A stretch of 64,000 nt of DNA, taken from Altererythrobacter sp. XM-24bin4 (GTDB lineage: Bacteria > Pseudomonadota > Alphaproteobacteria > Sphingomonadales > Sphingomonadaceae). Positions 25,481 through 34,427 of this stretch are shown here, one piece after another; positions within the stretch are counted from its first letter, which is position 1, and every line of letters starts with the position of its first letter. A program made the position numbers and the translations under genes. The stretch is from NCBI GenBank assembly GCA_003149575.1, contig QCWG01000001.1:2052334-2116333 (forward strand), written 5' to 3'. Below the pieces are notes generated by a model. That model searched no databases and was not told the origin of the DNA. It worked only from the letters and a program-made list of their open reading frames with translations.

Positions 25481-26617
25481 ATGAAACCTGCAATTGCCCT
25501 GATCCCTTCCCTGCTCGCGATAGCACTGATCAACCCGCCTGCGTTTGCGCAGCAGAGGGTGCAGGATTTTACGCTTACCCCGGTTGGAACGCCAACACCG
25601 TCGCCGACGTCCGAAGCAGCAGGCCCGGTCGACGAAGCAGCAGGTGTTGCGATCCCTCCTCGCACGATCAGAGAGCCTTCACCTACGCCCACACCTGCCC
25701 CGGCCTCGGTGCAATCACCAACCAGCACACCAACACCAACTCCAGCTCAATTACCTGCGCCGTCACCATCAGCTACGCAGCCAATAGTTGCACCGCGTAC
25801 CGTACCCAGCAACCCGCTGCCTTCGCAGCCGGTATCGGCAAGCGATCTGAACGCGAGCAATCCGGAGCCTGAGTCAGAGGTGATCACTCCTTCGATAGCG
25901 CTGCCAACACCCGAACCTATCGCGCCATCACAAACGGCGGAGGCACCGGTTCTCGCGGGCACACCCGGACTTCCCAATTGGTGGATCTGGGCTGCAGGAT
26001 TGGTCGCCTTGTTACTTGCAGCCGGTGCAGGAGGTTGGGCATTCGCCAGAAAACGGGCAGTCGCAGGACCGGCTCCGATCGAGCCGCCCATTGTGCCGTC
26101 AGCGGGAAATGGCCAAGCAAGTAACGCACCTATCCGCGCAGACCGGATGAAGACCAATATCCAGGTCGATAACATGATGCGCAGCGTCATGATGCTGACC
26201 CTCAAATTCCACGTTGAACTCGCCAACCGCCAAGACCGCGCATTGCGTGACGTGCGTGTTCAAGCTGATTTGATCAGTGCGAAGCGCGGCTTGCCGATGG
26301 ATCAACAAATGGCCAGCGCTCAGTCTTCGCTGGCGGAACTAGGGCAAACCGACCGCATAGGTCCGCATCAGATGGAGACGCTGGGCGGGCAATTGCAGCT
26401 GCCGCTGAGCGAGATTGAAGTGTTCCGCCAAGGACAAACCCCGCTTTGCGTGCCTCTTTTGCGTTTGCGGATCGAGGCGGAGGGCATCGAGCCTCATTTT
26501 CACACCTTCCTGATCGGACTTGCAGCCTTGCAGCCCGGTGGTCGATTGCAACCACTCCCCCTGTCTGGGCCTCCTGGTGGTTATGATGGGGTGCAGGCCA
26601 AGCGGCTTGACGCCTGA
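25481..26617 (+). CDS. Proline-rich single-pass membrane protein, unknown family
   Basis: This 378-residue protein has a signal peptide (MKPAIALIPSLLAIALI, cleavage near AFA-QQR). About 140 residues dominated by Pro, Thr, Ser, Ala and Glu follow (repeats such as PTPTPAP, STPTPTPAQ). Then comes a membrane helix (WWIWAAGLVALLLAAGAGGW, about residues 168-190) with a positive ARKRAV edge. The roughly 180-residue C-terminal domain should be cytoplasmic; it has alternating charged stretches (HVELANRQDRALRDVRVQADL, LRLRIEAEGIEPHFHTFLIG). I do not recognise it. It is divergent from queF. Confidence 0.8.
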   Translation: MKPAIALIPSLLAIALINPPAFAQQRVQDFTLTPVGTPTPSPTSEAAGPVDEAAGVAIPPRTIREPSPTPTPAPASVQSPTSTPTPTPAQLPAPSPSATQPIVAPRTVPSNPLPSQPVSASDLNASNPEPESEVITPSIALPTPEPIAPSQTAEAPVLAGTPGLPNWWIWAAGLVALLLAAGAGGWAFARKRAVAGPAPIEPPIVPSAGNGQASNAPIRADRMKTNIQVDNMMRSVMMLTLKFHVELANRQDRALRDVRVQADLISAKRGLPMDQQMASAQSSLAELGQTDRIGPHQMETLGGQLQLPLSEIEVFRQGQTPLCVPLLRLRIEAEGIEPHFHTFLIGLAALQPGGRLQPLPLSGPPGGYDGVQAKRLDA

Positions 26618-26665
26618 GTTTAACCCTCTCGACGCGCGCGCGCATCGCGGCTACTCCTGCTGCCA

Positions 26666-27508
26666 ATGGATAGTCTCGTTTCTACAGAATGGCTTGCTGC
26701 AGAGCTTGGTGCCGCAGATCTCATTGTGTTGGATGCCAGCCGGCATTTACCCGGCGCTGGCCGCGACGCAGGCAAAGAGTTTCTAAAGGGGCATATTCCG
26801 GGCGCCCGCTTTTTCGACCTCGCCCGGCTTGTCGATGAAACGTCGGATGTGCCCCAAGCCCTGCCGCGCCCGGAGCAGTTGACCGCAGAACTGGCGCGCT
26901 TGGGAGCCGACCGATCCAGCCGGATCGTGTTTTATGATGACAGCGCAGTCAAAACCGCTGCTCGCGCCTGGTTCTTGTGCCGTGCGCACGGGCTGGAAAA
27001 CGTCGCGATCCTCGACGGCGGTCTTGCCAAATGGAAAGCCGAAAATCGCGCGTTGGAAAGCGGCACTGCGGCATGCCAACCAAAAGACCATTTTGTCTTG
27101 CCTCAACCTGATCGCATCCGTTTCAAGCGCGATATTCTGGCCAATATCAGCAGCGAAGCGGCACAGGTGCTTGATGCACGCGATGCCGGACGGTTCTCAG
27201 GTTCTACGGGAGATACAGTGCATGGCCAGCCGACAGGGCACATTCCCGGCTCCTGCAACCTACCATTTTCCACATTGTTCAATACAGATGGCACATACAA
27301 GGCGCCCGAAGATCTACGCAAGGCGTTGGGCGAAGCCGGCATCACGGCAGAAAAGCCAGTGATTACAACTTGCGGCAGCGGCGTGACCGCTTGCGTGCTG
27401 ATCTTCGCGCTTCATCTCACAGGTCGGGATGACACCGCACTCTACGACGGCAGCTGGCTTGATTGGGGCAGCGATCCGGACACACCAAACGCCACGGTGA
27501 AGGCATGA
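26666..27508 (+). CDS. sseA: 3-mercaptopyruvate/thiosulfate sulfurtransferase
   Basis: This 280-residue protein has two rhodanese domains. The first is inactive (IVFYDDSAVKTAARAWF); the second carries the catalytic Cys in TTCGSGVTACVL. The CGSGVTA loop is the SseA (3-mercaptopyruvate) type. It moves sulfur from 3-mercaptopyruvate or thiosulfate to a thiol or cyanide acceptor. The stop overlaps the metC start as ATGA, so the two genes are probably translated together. Confidence 0.92.
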   Translation: MDSLVSTEWLAAELGAADLIVLDASRHLPGAGRDAGKEFLKGHIPGARFFDLARLVDETSDVPQALPRPEQLTAELARLGADRSSRIVFYDDSAVKTAARAWFLCRAHGLENVAILDGGLAKWKAENRALESGTAACQPKDHFVLPQPDRIRFKRDILANISSEAAQVLDARDAGRFSGSTGDTVHGQPTGHIPGSCNLPFSTLFNTDGTYKAPEDLRKALGEAGITAEKPVITTCGSGVTACVLIFALHLTGRDDTALYDGSWLDWGSDPDTPNATVKA

Positions 27509-28713
27509 GCGCTGGCAGCAAAGAACATAAACCTGCAACAAAGCTGGTTGAAGCAGGCCGGAAGCCTGAATGGACAGGTCGCGTGGTCAACCCTCCGGTC
27601 GTTCGCGCGAGCACGCATCTATATGCAAGCGAGGCCGAGCGCACAGAGACGCTCAAGAACAATCATGACGGCGTATTTTACTACGGGCGACGTGGCGCTC
27701 AAACGCAATGGGCATTGGCTGAAGCGCTGACAGAGATAGAGCCAGGCGCGCATGGCACCGTGTTGTATCCCAGCGGGGTGGCCGCGATTGCCGGCGCACT
27801 TATGGCGGTACTTCGCCCGGGTGATGTTCTGCTGGTGAGTGATAATTCTTATGAGCCCAGCCGCTTGATGGCGAGCGGGCTGCTCAAGAAATGGGGTGTC
27901 GAGCACCGTTTCTTCGATCCGACGGATCTGGAAGCCTACCATCAGGCGTTCTGCGAACAGACGCGCGCAGTTTGGCTGGAAAGCCCGGGCAGCCTGACCA
28001 TGGAAGTCTGCGATGTTCCCGCCATGGCCCGGATCGCGCGAGAAAAAGGCGCAGTCAGCCTGATCGACAATACCTGGGCTACGCCACTTGGCTTTCCAGC
28101 AATCCGACACGGATGCGATATCAGCGTGATGAGCCTGACCAAGCATGTCAGCGGACATTCGGATGCGATGATGGGCTCTGCCAGTGCGGGCGAACGCTGG
28201 TATCGCGCGCTGCGCCTGACGAGCCAGCAATTGGGACAGGTTGTGTCGCCAGACGATGCCTCGCTTATGCTGCGCGGGCTCCGGACAATGCACGTACGGC
28301 TGGAACAAAGCACAAAGTCGGCACTGGCAATCGCTGAATGGCTCAAGACCCGGCCTGAAGTCGCGCATGTGCTGTGCCCCATGCTGCCCGGTGATGCGGG
28401 ACATGAACTGTGGAGCAGGGACTTTAGCGGCGCTTGCGGGCTATTCAGTTTCGTCCTGAAAGGTCGCGATGATGCTGCCCGCGCCCGGCTGGTTGATAAT
28501 CTCGAATTGTTCGGCATTGGTTATAGCTGGGGTGGTTTTGAGAGCCTGGCGCTCCCATTCGATCCCGCGCCAATCCGCAGCGCCGCGAGTTGGCCGCCCG
28601 CTTCGTGGGACCCGCAAGACAAACTTGGCGTTAGGTTATCGATCGGGCTAGAAGACCCTGACGATTTGATCGCCGATCTGACACAGGCTTTCGTTAAAAT
28701 GGATAACGCATGA
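27505..28713 (+). CDS. metC: Cystathionine beta-lyase
   Basis: This 402-residue PLP enzyme of the Cys/Met metabolism family has the substrate and phosphate region YPSGVAAIAGALMAVL, the Asp that pairs with PLP nitrogen in LIDNTWATPLGF, and the Schiff-base Lys in SLTKHVSGHSDAMMG. The C-terminal GYSWGGFESLALP is the cystathionine beta-lyase type. It cleaves cystathionine to homocysteine, pyruvate and ammonia. The ATG at 27505 overlaps the sseA stop (ATGA) and its own stop overlaps mscS the same way. Confidence 0.93.
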   Translation: MSAGSKEHKPATKLVEAGRKPEWTGRVVNPPVVRASTHLYASEAERTETLKNNHDGVFYYGRRGAQTQWALAEALTEIEPGAHGTVLYPSGVAAIAGALMAVLRPGDVLLVSDNSYEPSRLMASGLLKKWGVEHRFFDPTDLEAYHQAFCEQTRAVWLESPGSLTMEVCDVPAMARIAREKGAVSLIDNTWATPLGFPAIRHGCDISVMSLTKHVSGHSDAMMGSASAGERWYRALRLTSQQLGQVVSPDDASLMLRGLRTMHVRLEQSTKSALAIAEWLKTRPEVAHVLCPMLPGDAGHELWSRDFSGACGLFSFVLKGRDDAARARLVDNLELFGIGYSWGGFESLALPFDPAPIRSAASWPPASWDPQDKLGVRLSIGLEDPDDLIADLTQAFVKMDNA

Positions 28714-29810
28714 CAACCTCTGCCACTTTGCCTGCTGAAACAGCCGACGGCGAACAAGCATTCGCTGAAGGCGCGGAGCAAGGCGCAGACGGTGCGACCG
28801 AGATGCCAGTTGTCGAGCCTACCCCTGAGGCTCCGGACGAGGCACCCGTCGAAGTGATCGAGGGTTCGCAGGGGCTGAAAGACGCGGTTTCGGAGAAAAG
28901 CGAGACTGTAGGCGGAATTCTCGAGTCACTCGACGCATGGGCTTTCGAGATTGGCGATCTGCGGATTTCCACTCTTGATGTGCTGCTGATCATCACCGTC
29001 ATTCTGCTTGTTTTGACTGCCGCATGGATGGCAAACCGTCTTAGCCGCAGCTTGATCAAACGTATCTCGCGTTTTGACAGCACGCAAAAGCTGCTCGCTG
29101 AAAAACTCAGCACGATCGCCATATGGGCGCTGGCGTTCCTGATCGGCATCGATCTGCTGGGCATTGACCTGACTGCGCTGGCTTTCTTTGGCGGCGCCTT
29201 CGGCCTCGCCATCGGTTTCGGCCTTCAGAAAACCTTCGGGAACCTGATCTCGGGGATCATTCTGTTGCTCGACAAGTCTATCAAGCCGGGCGATGTGATC
29301 TCTGTAACCGATCAGGCAGGAAACGAAGCAATCGGGCAGATCCGCAAGATTGGCATTCGCGCAATTTCAGTGATTACCCGAGATCAGACAGAGCATCTGA
29401 TCCCGAATGAAAACCTGATGATCAACCAGGTGGTCAATTGGTCTTACAGCTCCAAGGATGTGCGCGTGAAAACGCCGATAGGGGTGTCCTATGACAGCGA
29501 CCTGAACCTGGTCACAGAACTGCTCTATCAGGCTGTTAATGATGTGCCCCGCGTATTGAACACGCCAAAGCCACGCGTGAATTTAATGGGATTTGGCGAC
29601 AGCTCGGTCGACTTTGAGCTGCGCTTCTGGATCCAGGATCCGGAAGAAGGCATGGCGAACATTCGTTCGGATGTTTACACGCGGATCTGGGAACTGTTCA
29701 AAGAGCACAATATAGAGATCCCTTTCCCGCAGCGTGACCTGCACATCCGTACCAGCAAACAGTTTGACGAGCTGATGGATGCGATCACCGCGCGTGAAAC
29801 TTCCTCCTAA
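28710..29810 (+). CDS. MscS-family mechanosensitive channel
   Basis: This 366-residue inner-membrane protein has an acidic, Pro/Glu/Ala-rich N-terminal part (about 1-75) and membrane helices at about 85-110 and 130-155. The MscS pore helix (FGLAIGFGLQKTFGNLISGI) is followed by the beta domain signature DKSIKPGDVISV and a C-terminal alpha-beta domain ending with EIPFPQRDLHI. It should gate on membrane tension. The ATG overlaps the metC stop (ATGA), which is an unusual operon neighbour. Confidence 0.93.
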   Translation: MTTSATLPAETADGEQAFAEGAEQGADGATEMPVVEPTPEAPDEAPVEVIEGSQGLKDAVSEKSETVGGILESLDAWAFEIGDLRISTLDVLLIITVILLVLTAAWMANRLSRSLIKRISRFDSTQKLLAEKLSTIAIWALAFLIGIDLLGIDLTALAFFGGAFGLAIGFGLQKTFGNLISGIILLLDKSIKPGDVISVTDQAGNEAIGQIRKIGIRAISVITRDQTEHLIPNENLMINQVVNWSYSSKDVRVKTPIGVSYDSDLNLVTELLYQAVNDVPRVLNTPKPRVNLMGFGDSSVDFELRFWIQDPEEGMANIRSDVYTRIWELFKEHNIEIPFPQRDLHIRTSKQFDELMDAITARETSS

Positions 29811-29916
29811 CTTTCATAAACTTAGTCGACGTTACAGCGGGCAGGTATAGCTTTCCTACGCGGTATAAAATCCATTCTCGCTGGCGAGGTGGGCACCATT
29901 GGCCCATTTCCCGGCC

Positions 29917-30675
29917 ATGCAAATCCCCGGAACCATATATCTCGTTGGCGCAGGCCCAGGTGATCCTGACCTGCTAACGTTGCGCGCTGCGCGCTTGATC
30001 GAAAATGCGCAGATCATCGTGCATGACGGCCTGGTCGATCCAGCCATTCTGGCGCTCGCACGCGACGATGCAGAACTGATCAGCGTTGCCAAGCAGCGAT
30101 CCCGGCACACGCTCCCGCAAGAGCAAATCAACGCGCTTCTCATCCGCGAAGCCAAGGCCGGGCGTGACGTTGTCCGCCTCAAAGGTGGTGACCCACTGAT
30201 CTTCGGGCGCGGCGGCGAAGAAGCAGAAGACGCGCGCGCAGCCGGTGTTCCAGTAGAGATCGTTCCGGGTATCAGCGCCGCGAATGGCGCAGCGGCGGCC
30301 GCCCAGATCGCGCTTACCCATCGCGATGCATCCAGCATTGTCAGTTTTGTGGCGGGCCAGTGCAAAGGTCTGTCGGATCAGGATTGGAACGGGTTGGCCG
30401 GAAAAGGGCGCACGCTTGTTATTTACATGGGCGTAAAGACCGCACCTCAGATCGCGGAAAAGCTGATGGAAGACGGCCTCACACCAGACATGCCCGTAGC
30501 GGTGATCGAGAACGCTGCGCGCCGGGAAATGCGGATTATTCGCGGACTGCTGGCCGGGCTACCTGAACTGGTTGAACTGCATGCGATACAAAGCCCTGCG
30601 CTGATTGTTATCGGTGAAGTGACTGCCCGCGACGATATCTCGCTCGCCAAGTTGGCTCAGGAGTCTGCGCGATGA
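29917..30675 (+). CDS. cobA: Uroporphyrinogen-III C-methyltransferase (SUMT)
   Basis: This 252-residue tetrapyrrole methylase has the SAM-binding loop LVGAGPGDPDLLTLRA, the KGGDPLIFGRGGEEAE motif and the VEIVPGISAANGAAA motif. It makes precorrin-2 from uroporphyrinogen III. Its position directly before sulfite reductase suggests its main job here is siroheme supply. The CysG dehydrogenase/chelatase part is not fused to it. The ATG at 29917 is chosen over a TTG six codons upstream. The stop overlaps the DUF2849 start (ATGA). Confidence 0.95.
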   Translation: MQIPGTIYLVGAGPGDPDLLTLRAARLIENAQIIVHDGLVDPAILALARDDAELISVAKQRSRHTLPQEQINALLIREAKAGRDVVRLKGGDPLIFGRGGEEAEDARAAGVPVEIVPGISAANGAAAAAQIALTHRDASSIVSFVAGQCKGLSDQDWNGLAGKGRTLVIYMGVKTAPQIAEKLMEDGLTPDMPVAVIENAARREMRIIRGLLAGLPELVELHAIQSPALIVIGEVTARDDISLAKLAQESAR

Positions 30676-30968
30676 ACATCCTTACCGGAAACAACCTGGA
30701 AAGCGGCGCTGTAGTCTGGTGGGATGGCACCGGCTGGTCGCTCTATGTCGATGACGCCGTTGACGTTGGCGATCGTGCCGATGAAATCATCGCCCGTGAG
30801 CAGTCAGCGCGCCGTGTTAACTCGGCCTATGTTCTGGACGCGAGCCGCGACGAAAAAGGCGTCCGCCCTGCCCATATCAAAGACCGAGTCCGCGCGCTTG
30901 GCCCCACTGTTCGGCCTGACCTGACACTCAAACCTAAAGACCCGACAGCCATGGATTGGGTGATCTAA
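30672..30968 (+). CDS. DUF2849 protein of the sulfite reductase operon
   Basis: This 98-residue protein starts MNILTGNNLESGAVVWW and has a WSLYVDDAVDV motif, matching the DUF2849 family that sits between cobA/cysG and cysI in alphaproteobacteria. Its role is unknown; constant co-occurrence points to assembly or function of sulfite reductase (inference). It overlaps cobA by 4 bp and the sulfite reductase gene by 1 bp (TAATG). Confidence 0.85.
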   Translation: MNILTGNNLESGAVVWWDGTGWSLYVDDAVDVGDRADEIIAREQSARRVNSAYVLDASRDEKGVRPAHIKDRVRALGPTVRPDLTLKPKDPTAMDWVI

Positions 30969-32605
30969 TGTACAAGTACGACAGTTATGATCAGGCAATG
31001 GTCGAGACCCGCGTCGAGGAATTCCGCGACCAGACCCGCCGCCGCTTGGAAGGCAAGCTGAGCGAAGAGCAATTCCGCCCGCTACGCCTGATGAACGGCC
31101 TATATCTGCAACTGCATGCCTATATGCTGCGCGTTGCCATTCCCTATGGGACTCTCAACTCCGCGCAAATGCACGCACTGGCGGACATCGCCGAGAAGTA
31201 TGACCGCGGATACGGCCATTTCACCACGCGTCAGAACATTCAGTATAACTGGATCAAGCTGGAAGAAGCGCCCGATCTCCTCGCTGATCTCGCTAAGGTC
31301 GAAATGCATGCGATCCAGACTAGCGGCAATTGCATCCGCAATATCAGTTCTGACCATTTCGCCGGCGCTGCGGCAGATGAGCTGATTGATCCAAGGCCTT
31401 ATGCTGAATTGCTGAGGCAATGGTCGAGTTTCCATCCTGAATTCAGCTTTCTACCGCGCAAGTTCAAAATCGCGGTGATCGCAAGCGAGAACGACCGCGC
31501 AGCGATGAAGCTGCACGATATCGGCATCCAGATAGTGAAGAATGATGCAGGTGAAATCGGTGCGCGCTTCTATGTCGGCGGGGGCATGGGGCGCACCCCG
31601 ATGATTGCTCCACCAATCCGTGATTTCGTGCCGCTTGATCAGCTGATCACCTATTCCGAGGCCTGCTTGCGCGTGTACAATCGCTACGGTCGCCGCGACA
31701 ACAAGTACAAGGCCCGGATCAAGATCCTGGTTCATGAGCTGGGCGCGGATGAATACACCTGTCAAGTCGAGCAAGAATTCGTGCATTTGTTGGAGCAAGG
31801 TGTCGAGCCACCATTGGCCGAGCTGGAGCGGATCAAGCCTTATTTCGCCGATCCGGCGTTCGAAACCGGACTTCCGACCGAGATCGACCGCAGCGATCCG
31901 GATTTTGCCCTGTGGGCCGATCAGAACACACACCCGCACAAAGCGCCCGGCTATGTCAGCGCAGTCATCAGCCTGAAGCCGGTAGGCGGCATTCCGGGCG
32001 ATGCTTCCACTGAACAAATGCATCTGATGGCAGAGCTGTCAAAAGAATATTCCTTCGACGAAAGCCGCGTCACCCACACACAGAACATCGTGCTGCCGCA
32101 TGTAAGGATTGCCGATCTTCATGCGCTCTGGACAAGGCTCGACGCGGCGGGGCTTGGCTCACCCAATCTCGATACGATCGAGGATATTATTGCTTGTCCC
32201 GGGCTCGATTATTGCAGCCTCGCCAATGCGCGTTCGATCCCGCTTGCCCAGCAAATCTCCAAGCGTTTCGCTGAAACCGGCAAGACTAGGGAACTTGGCG
32301 AACTCAAGCTCAAGATTTCGGGCTGCATCAACGCATGCGGACACCACCATGCCGGCCACATTGGCATTCTGGGTGTCGATAAGAAGGGCGTCGAGAACTA
32401 CCAGCTGCTGCTCGGTGGAAGCGAAGCGCAAGACACGTCGCTAGCCAAGATCACCGGGCGTGGCTTTGACGAGGCGGGCATCATTAGCGCCGTCGAAACC
32501 GTCACAGACATCTATCTCGACAAACGGGAGGAAGGTGAACGGTTTCTCGATACCTACCGCCGGATCGGCATGGATCCCTTCAAGGAGGCGCTTTATGGCG
32601 AATGA
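30968..32605 (+). CDS. cysI: Siroheme [4Fe-4S] sulfite (or nitrite) reductase
   Basis: This 545-residue protein has two ferredoxin-nitrite/sulfite reductase half-domains (GYGHFTTRQNIQYNW in the first). The siroheme/cluster cysteines are in IIACPGLDYCSLANARS (CX5C) and KISGCINACGHHHAG (CX3C). It performs the six-electron reduction of sulfite to sulfide, drawing electrons from ferredoxin or a flavoprotein not seen here. Nitrite as substrate cannot be excluded by sequence. The flanking cobA, DUF2849, DUF934 and cysH genes favour sulfite. Confidence 0.93.
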   Translation: MYKYDSYDQAMVETRVEEFRDQTRRRLEGKLSEEQFRPLRLMNGLYLQLHAYMLRVAIPYGTLNSAQMHALADIAEKYDRGYGHFTTRQNIQYNWIKLEEAPDLLADLAKVEMHAIQTSGNCIRNISSDHFAGAAADELIDPRPYAELLRQWSSFHPEFSFLPRKFKIAVIASENDRAAMKLHDIGIQIVKNDAGEIGARFYVGGGMGRTPMIAPPIRDFVPLDQLITYSEACLRVYNRYGRRDNKYKARIKILVHELGADEYTCQVEQEFVHLLEQGVEPPLAELERIKPYFADPAFETGLPTEIDRSDPDFALWADQNTHPHKAPGYVSAVISLKPVGGIPGDASTEQMHLMAELSKEYSFDESRVTHTQNIVLPHVRIADLHALWTRLDAAGLGSPNLDTIEDIIACPGLDYCSLANARSIPLAQQISKRFAETGKTRELGELKLKISGCINACGHHHAGHIGILGVDKKGVENYQLLLGGSEAQDTSLAKITGRGFDEAGIISAVETVTDIYLDKREEGERFLDTYRRIGMDPFKEALYGE

Positions 32606-33077
32606 TGTTTCCGAAACCGATTTCGGTACCAGCCCCGACGATGTGCAGTTCCGATTTCGCGACGACGAGGTGGCCGATCACGCACAAGTCACCGTCGACA
32701 GCTTCCTTGAGCAATCCAATGCCGCTGCGGTGCGGATTGAGCCGGGCGATGACGCGCGTGCATTGCTCCCGCATCTGGAGCGCCTTCGCTTGATCGAAGT
32801 AAACTTCCCCTCTTTTGGTGACGGGCGCGGATACTCCTCCGCACGCGTACTGCGCGAGGCAGGCTACGAAGGTGAACTGCGCGCTGTAGGCGATATTGGC
32901 ATTGATCAGCTCGCTTATCTTCGCCGCTGCGGGTTTGATGCATTTGCCCCGGACAGCAAACTCGACGAAGCGGACGCGGAGACTGCCTTTGCGCGCTGGG
33001 AGAATGTCTACCAGCACGCGGCCGACACGCGTCAGCCGGTACCGGACCGCCGTCACGCAAATGTGGGCCATGAATAA
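32595..33077 (+). CDS. DUF934 protein of the sulfite reductase operon
   Basis: This 160-residue protein has the DUF934 core: FPSFGDGRGYSSARVLREAGY, GELRAVGDIGIDQL and YLRRCGFDAFAP. The family is found next to sulfite reductase genes and has no firmly known function. The start ATG at 32595 overlaps the end of the reductase gene by 11 bp and is preceded by AAGGAGG. Its stop overlaps cysH by 8 bp. Confidence 0.88.
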   Translation: MANDVSETDFGTSPDDVQFRFRDDEVADHAQVTVDSFLEQSNAAAVRIEPGDDARALLPHLERLRLIEVNFPSFGDGRGYSSARVLREAGYEGELRAVGDIGIDQLAYLRRCGFDAFAPDSKLDEADAETAFARWENVYQHAADTRQPVPDRRHANVGHE

Positions 33078-33867
33078 GCCTGTGACAGACATTCGCGCGG
33101 TCGACCGCATCGACACAGGCCCGCGCTTTACCGAGCATGATGCTGTGCGCCTGAACAATCTGTTTCGGGGCGCCTCGACCGAGGAAATGCTCGAAGCGGT
33201 GATCATGGATGGCCTTGCCGGTGACGTTGCCACGGTGTCAAGTTTTGGCGCGGAAAGTGCGGTACTACTACATCTGATCGGAAGCATCGATCCGAGCGTG
33301 CCGGTGCTCTTTCTGGAGACCGGCAAGCACTTTGCCGAGACACTTGCTTATCGTGATGATCTGGCTGAGCGTCTTGGTCTCACCAATCTGATCAATCTCT
33401 ATCCCGAAGTGGAAGAGCTTCAAACGAAGGACGAAACCGGCTTGCGCTGGTCCTACGACCCCGATGGTTGCTGCGAGATTCGCAAGGTCAAGCCGCTGGC
33501 AAAAGCGCTCGCAGGATATGATGCAAGCTTCACTGGCCGCAAATCATTCCAATCGGCGACCCGCGCGAACTTGCCGCGGTTCGAAATCGATACATCGGAC
33601 GCACAAGGCCGCTTGAAGATTAACCCGTTAATCGATTGGGATGCGAGCCAGATTGCTGCATATTTTGTGATGCACTATCTCCCGCAGCACCCGCTGGTGG
33701 CGCAAGGCTACCCTTCAATCGGCTGTTCGCCTTGCACCAACAAGGTCGCACCGGGCGAAGACCCGCGTTCGGGCCGCTGGAAAGGCTGGGACAAGACCGA
33801 ATGCGGCATCCACACCCCGCTGACCGAAGATGGTGAATTGCCACCGGGATACGAGCCGTTTCTGTAA
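33070..33867 (+). CDS. cysH: Adenylylsulfate/phosphoadenylylsulfate reductase, iron-sulfur type
   Basis: This 265-residue CysH protein has the nucleotide loop SSFGAESAVLLHL, the LETGKHFAETLAYRD motif, and the catalytic KTECGIHTPL. It also carries the CC...CxxC cysteines (DGCCEIRK and GCSPCT) that bind a [4Fe-4S] cluster in the APS-reducing type. So the enzyme probably reduces APS directly to sulfite. The ATG at 33070 (MNKPVTDIRAV) is chosen; an ATG at 33061 is three codons upstream. Overlap with the DUF934 gene suggests coupled translation. cysD, cysN and cysC are not in the window. Confidence 0.92.
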   Translation: MNKPVTDIRAVDRIDTGPRFTEHDAVRLNNLFRGASTEEMLEAVIMDGLAGDVATVSSFGAESAVLLHLIGSIDPSVPVLFLETGKHFAETLAYRDDLAERLGLTNLINLYPEVEELQTKDETGLRWSYDPDGCCEIRKVKPLAKALAGYDASFTGRKSFQSATRANLPRFEIDTSDAQGRLKINPLIDWDASQIAAYFVMHYLPQHPLVAQGYPSIGCSPCTNKVAPGEDPRSGRWKGWDKTECGIHTPLTEDGELPPGYEPFL

Positions 33868-33872
33868 GAGCT

Positions 33873-33912
33873 CAAGCACCCGGCCCGACCGATTGGCAGG
33901 GCCGAGCACTTG
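33873..33912. terminator. Hairpin between convergent cysH and lipoprotein gene
   Basis: CGGCCC (33881-33886) pairs with GGGCCG (33899-33904), and CAAG (33873-33876) pairs with CTTG (33909-33912) across a symmetric 4-nt internal loop. There is no T-run, so factor-independent termination is uncertain, but the position between two convergent genes fits. Confidence 0.35.
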
Positions 33913-33926
33913 ATGAACCGGCTGGC

Positions 33927-34328
33927 TTAGCCTTCGACGCGTTCCACGATTGACGTGTTACCGGTTTCGCGGCCGGTCGATAGCCACTCACCATTGTCGC
34001 CATACTTTTCGTCGGCACATTCCTGTGCCGCACCTTCCTCATCCGAGGTTGAGCAGAAAACATCTGGCGACGGCTGCTCCCAGGTGCCATTCTCTACTGA
34101 TCCGTCCGGCATTGTAGCGGTGTAAGAACCGTCAGCACGGACCTCTTCCATGATCACATCGCCATTTTCTCGGGTAATCTTATAGGTGCCCGGCGTCGCT
34201 TTGCCATCAAGAGCCAACGGCTGCGCAGCTTCCGCTACTTCCTCCGTTACCTCTGCCTCAGGTGCGGTTTCAGCCTGCGAGCAAGCGGCGACAGCGGCCA
34301 GACTGGCAATCAGAACATATTTCTTCAT
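33927..34328 (-). CDS. Small lipoprotein, unknown function
   Basis: This 133-residue protein has a lipoprotein signal peptide (MKKYVLIASLAAVAAC; lipobox AVAAC with Cys near residue 16). A Glu/Ala-rich linker and a small beta-rich domain follow (GTYKITRENGDVIMEEVRAD, SVENGTWE, FCSTSDEEG). The start ATG at 34328 is preceded by AAAGGG. It should be lipid-anchored at the cell envelope. I do not recognise the domain. Confidence 0.82.
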   Translation of the reverse strand: MKKYVLIASLAAVAACSQAETAPEAEVTEEVAEAAQPLALDGKATPGTYKITRENGDVIMEEVRADGSYTATMPDGSVENGTWEQPSPDVFCSTSDEEGAAQECADEKYGDNGEWLSTGRETGNTSIVERVEG

Positions 34329-34427
34329 CGGATCCCTTTCGCGCATTTTTCGACGGTGTTTCCGTCACTCAAAATCTCGACCCCGGGCGGACTCTAATGT
34401 GGTCTGCGGCAACTGCAAGGCTGTTAG

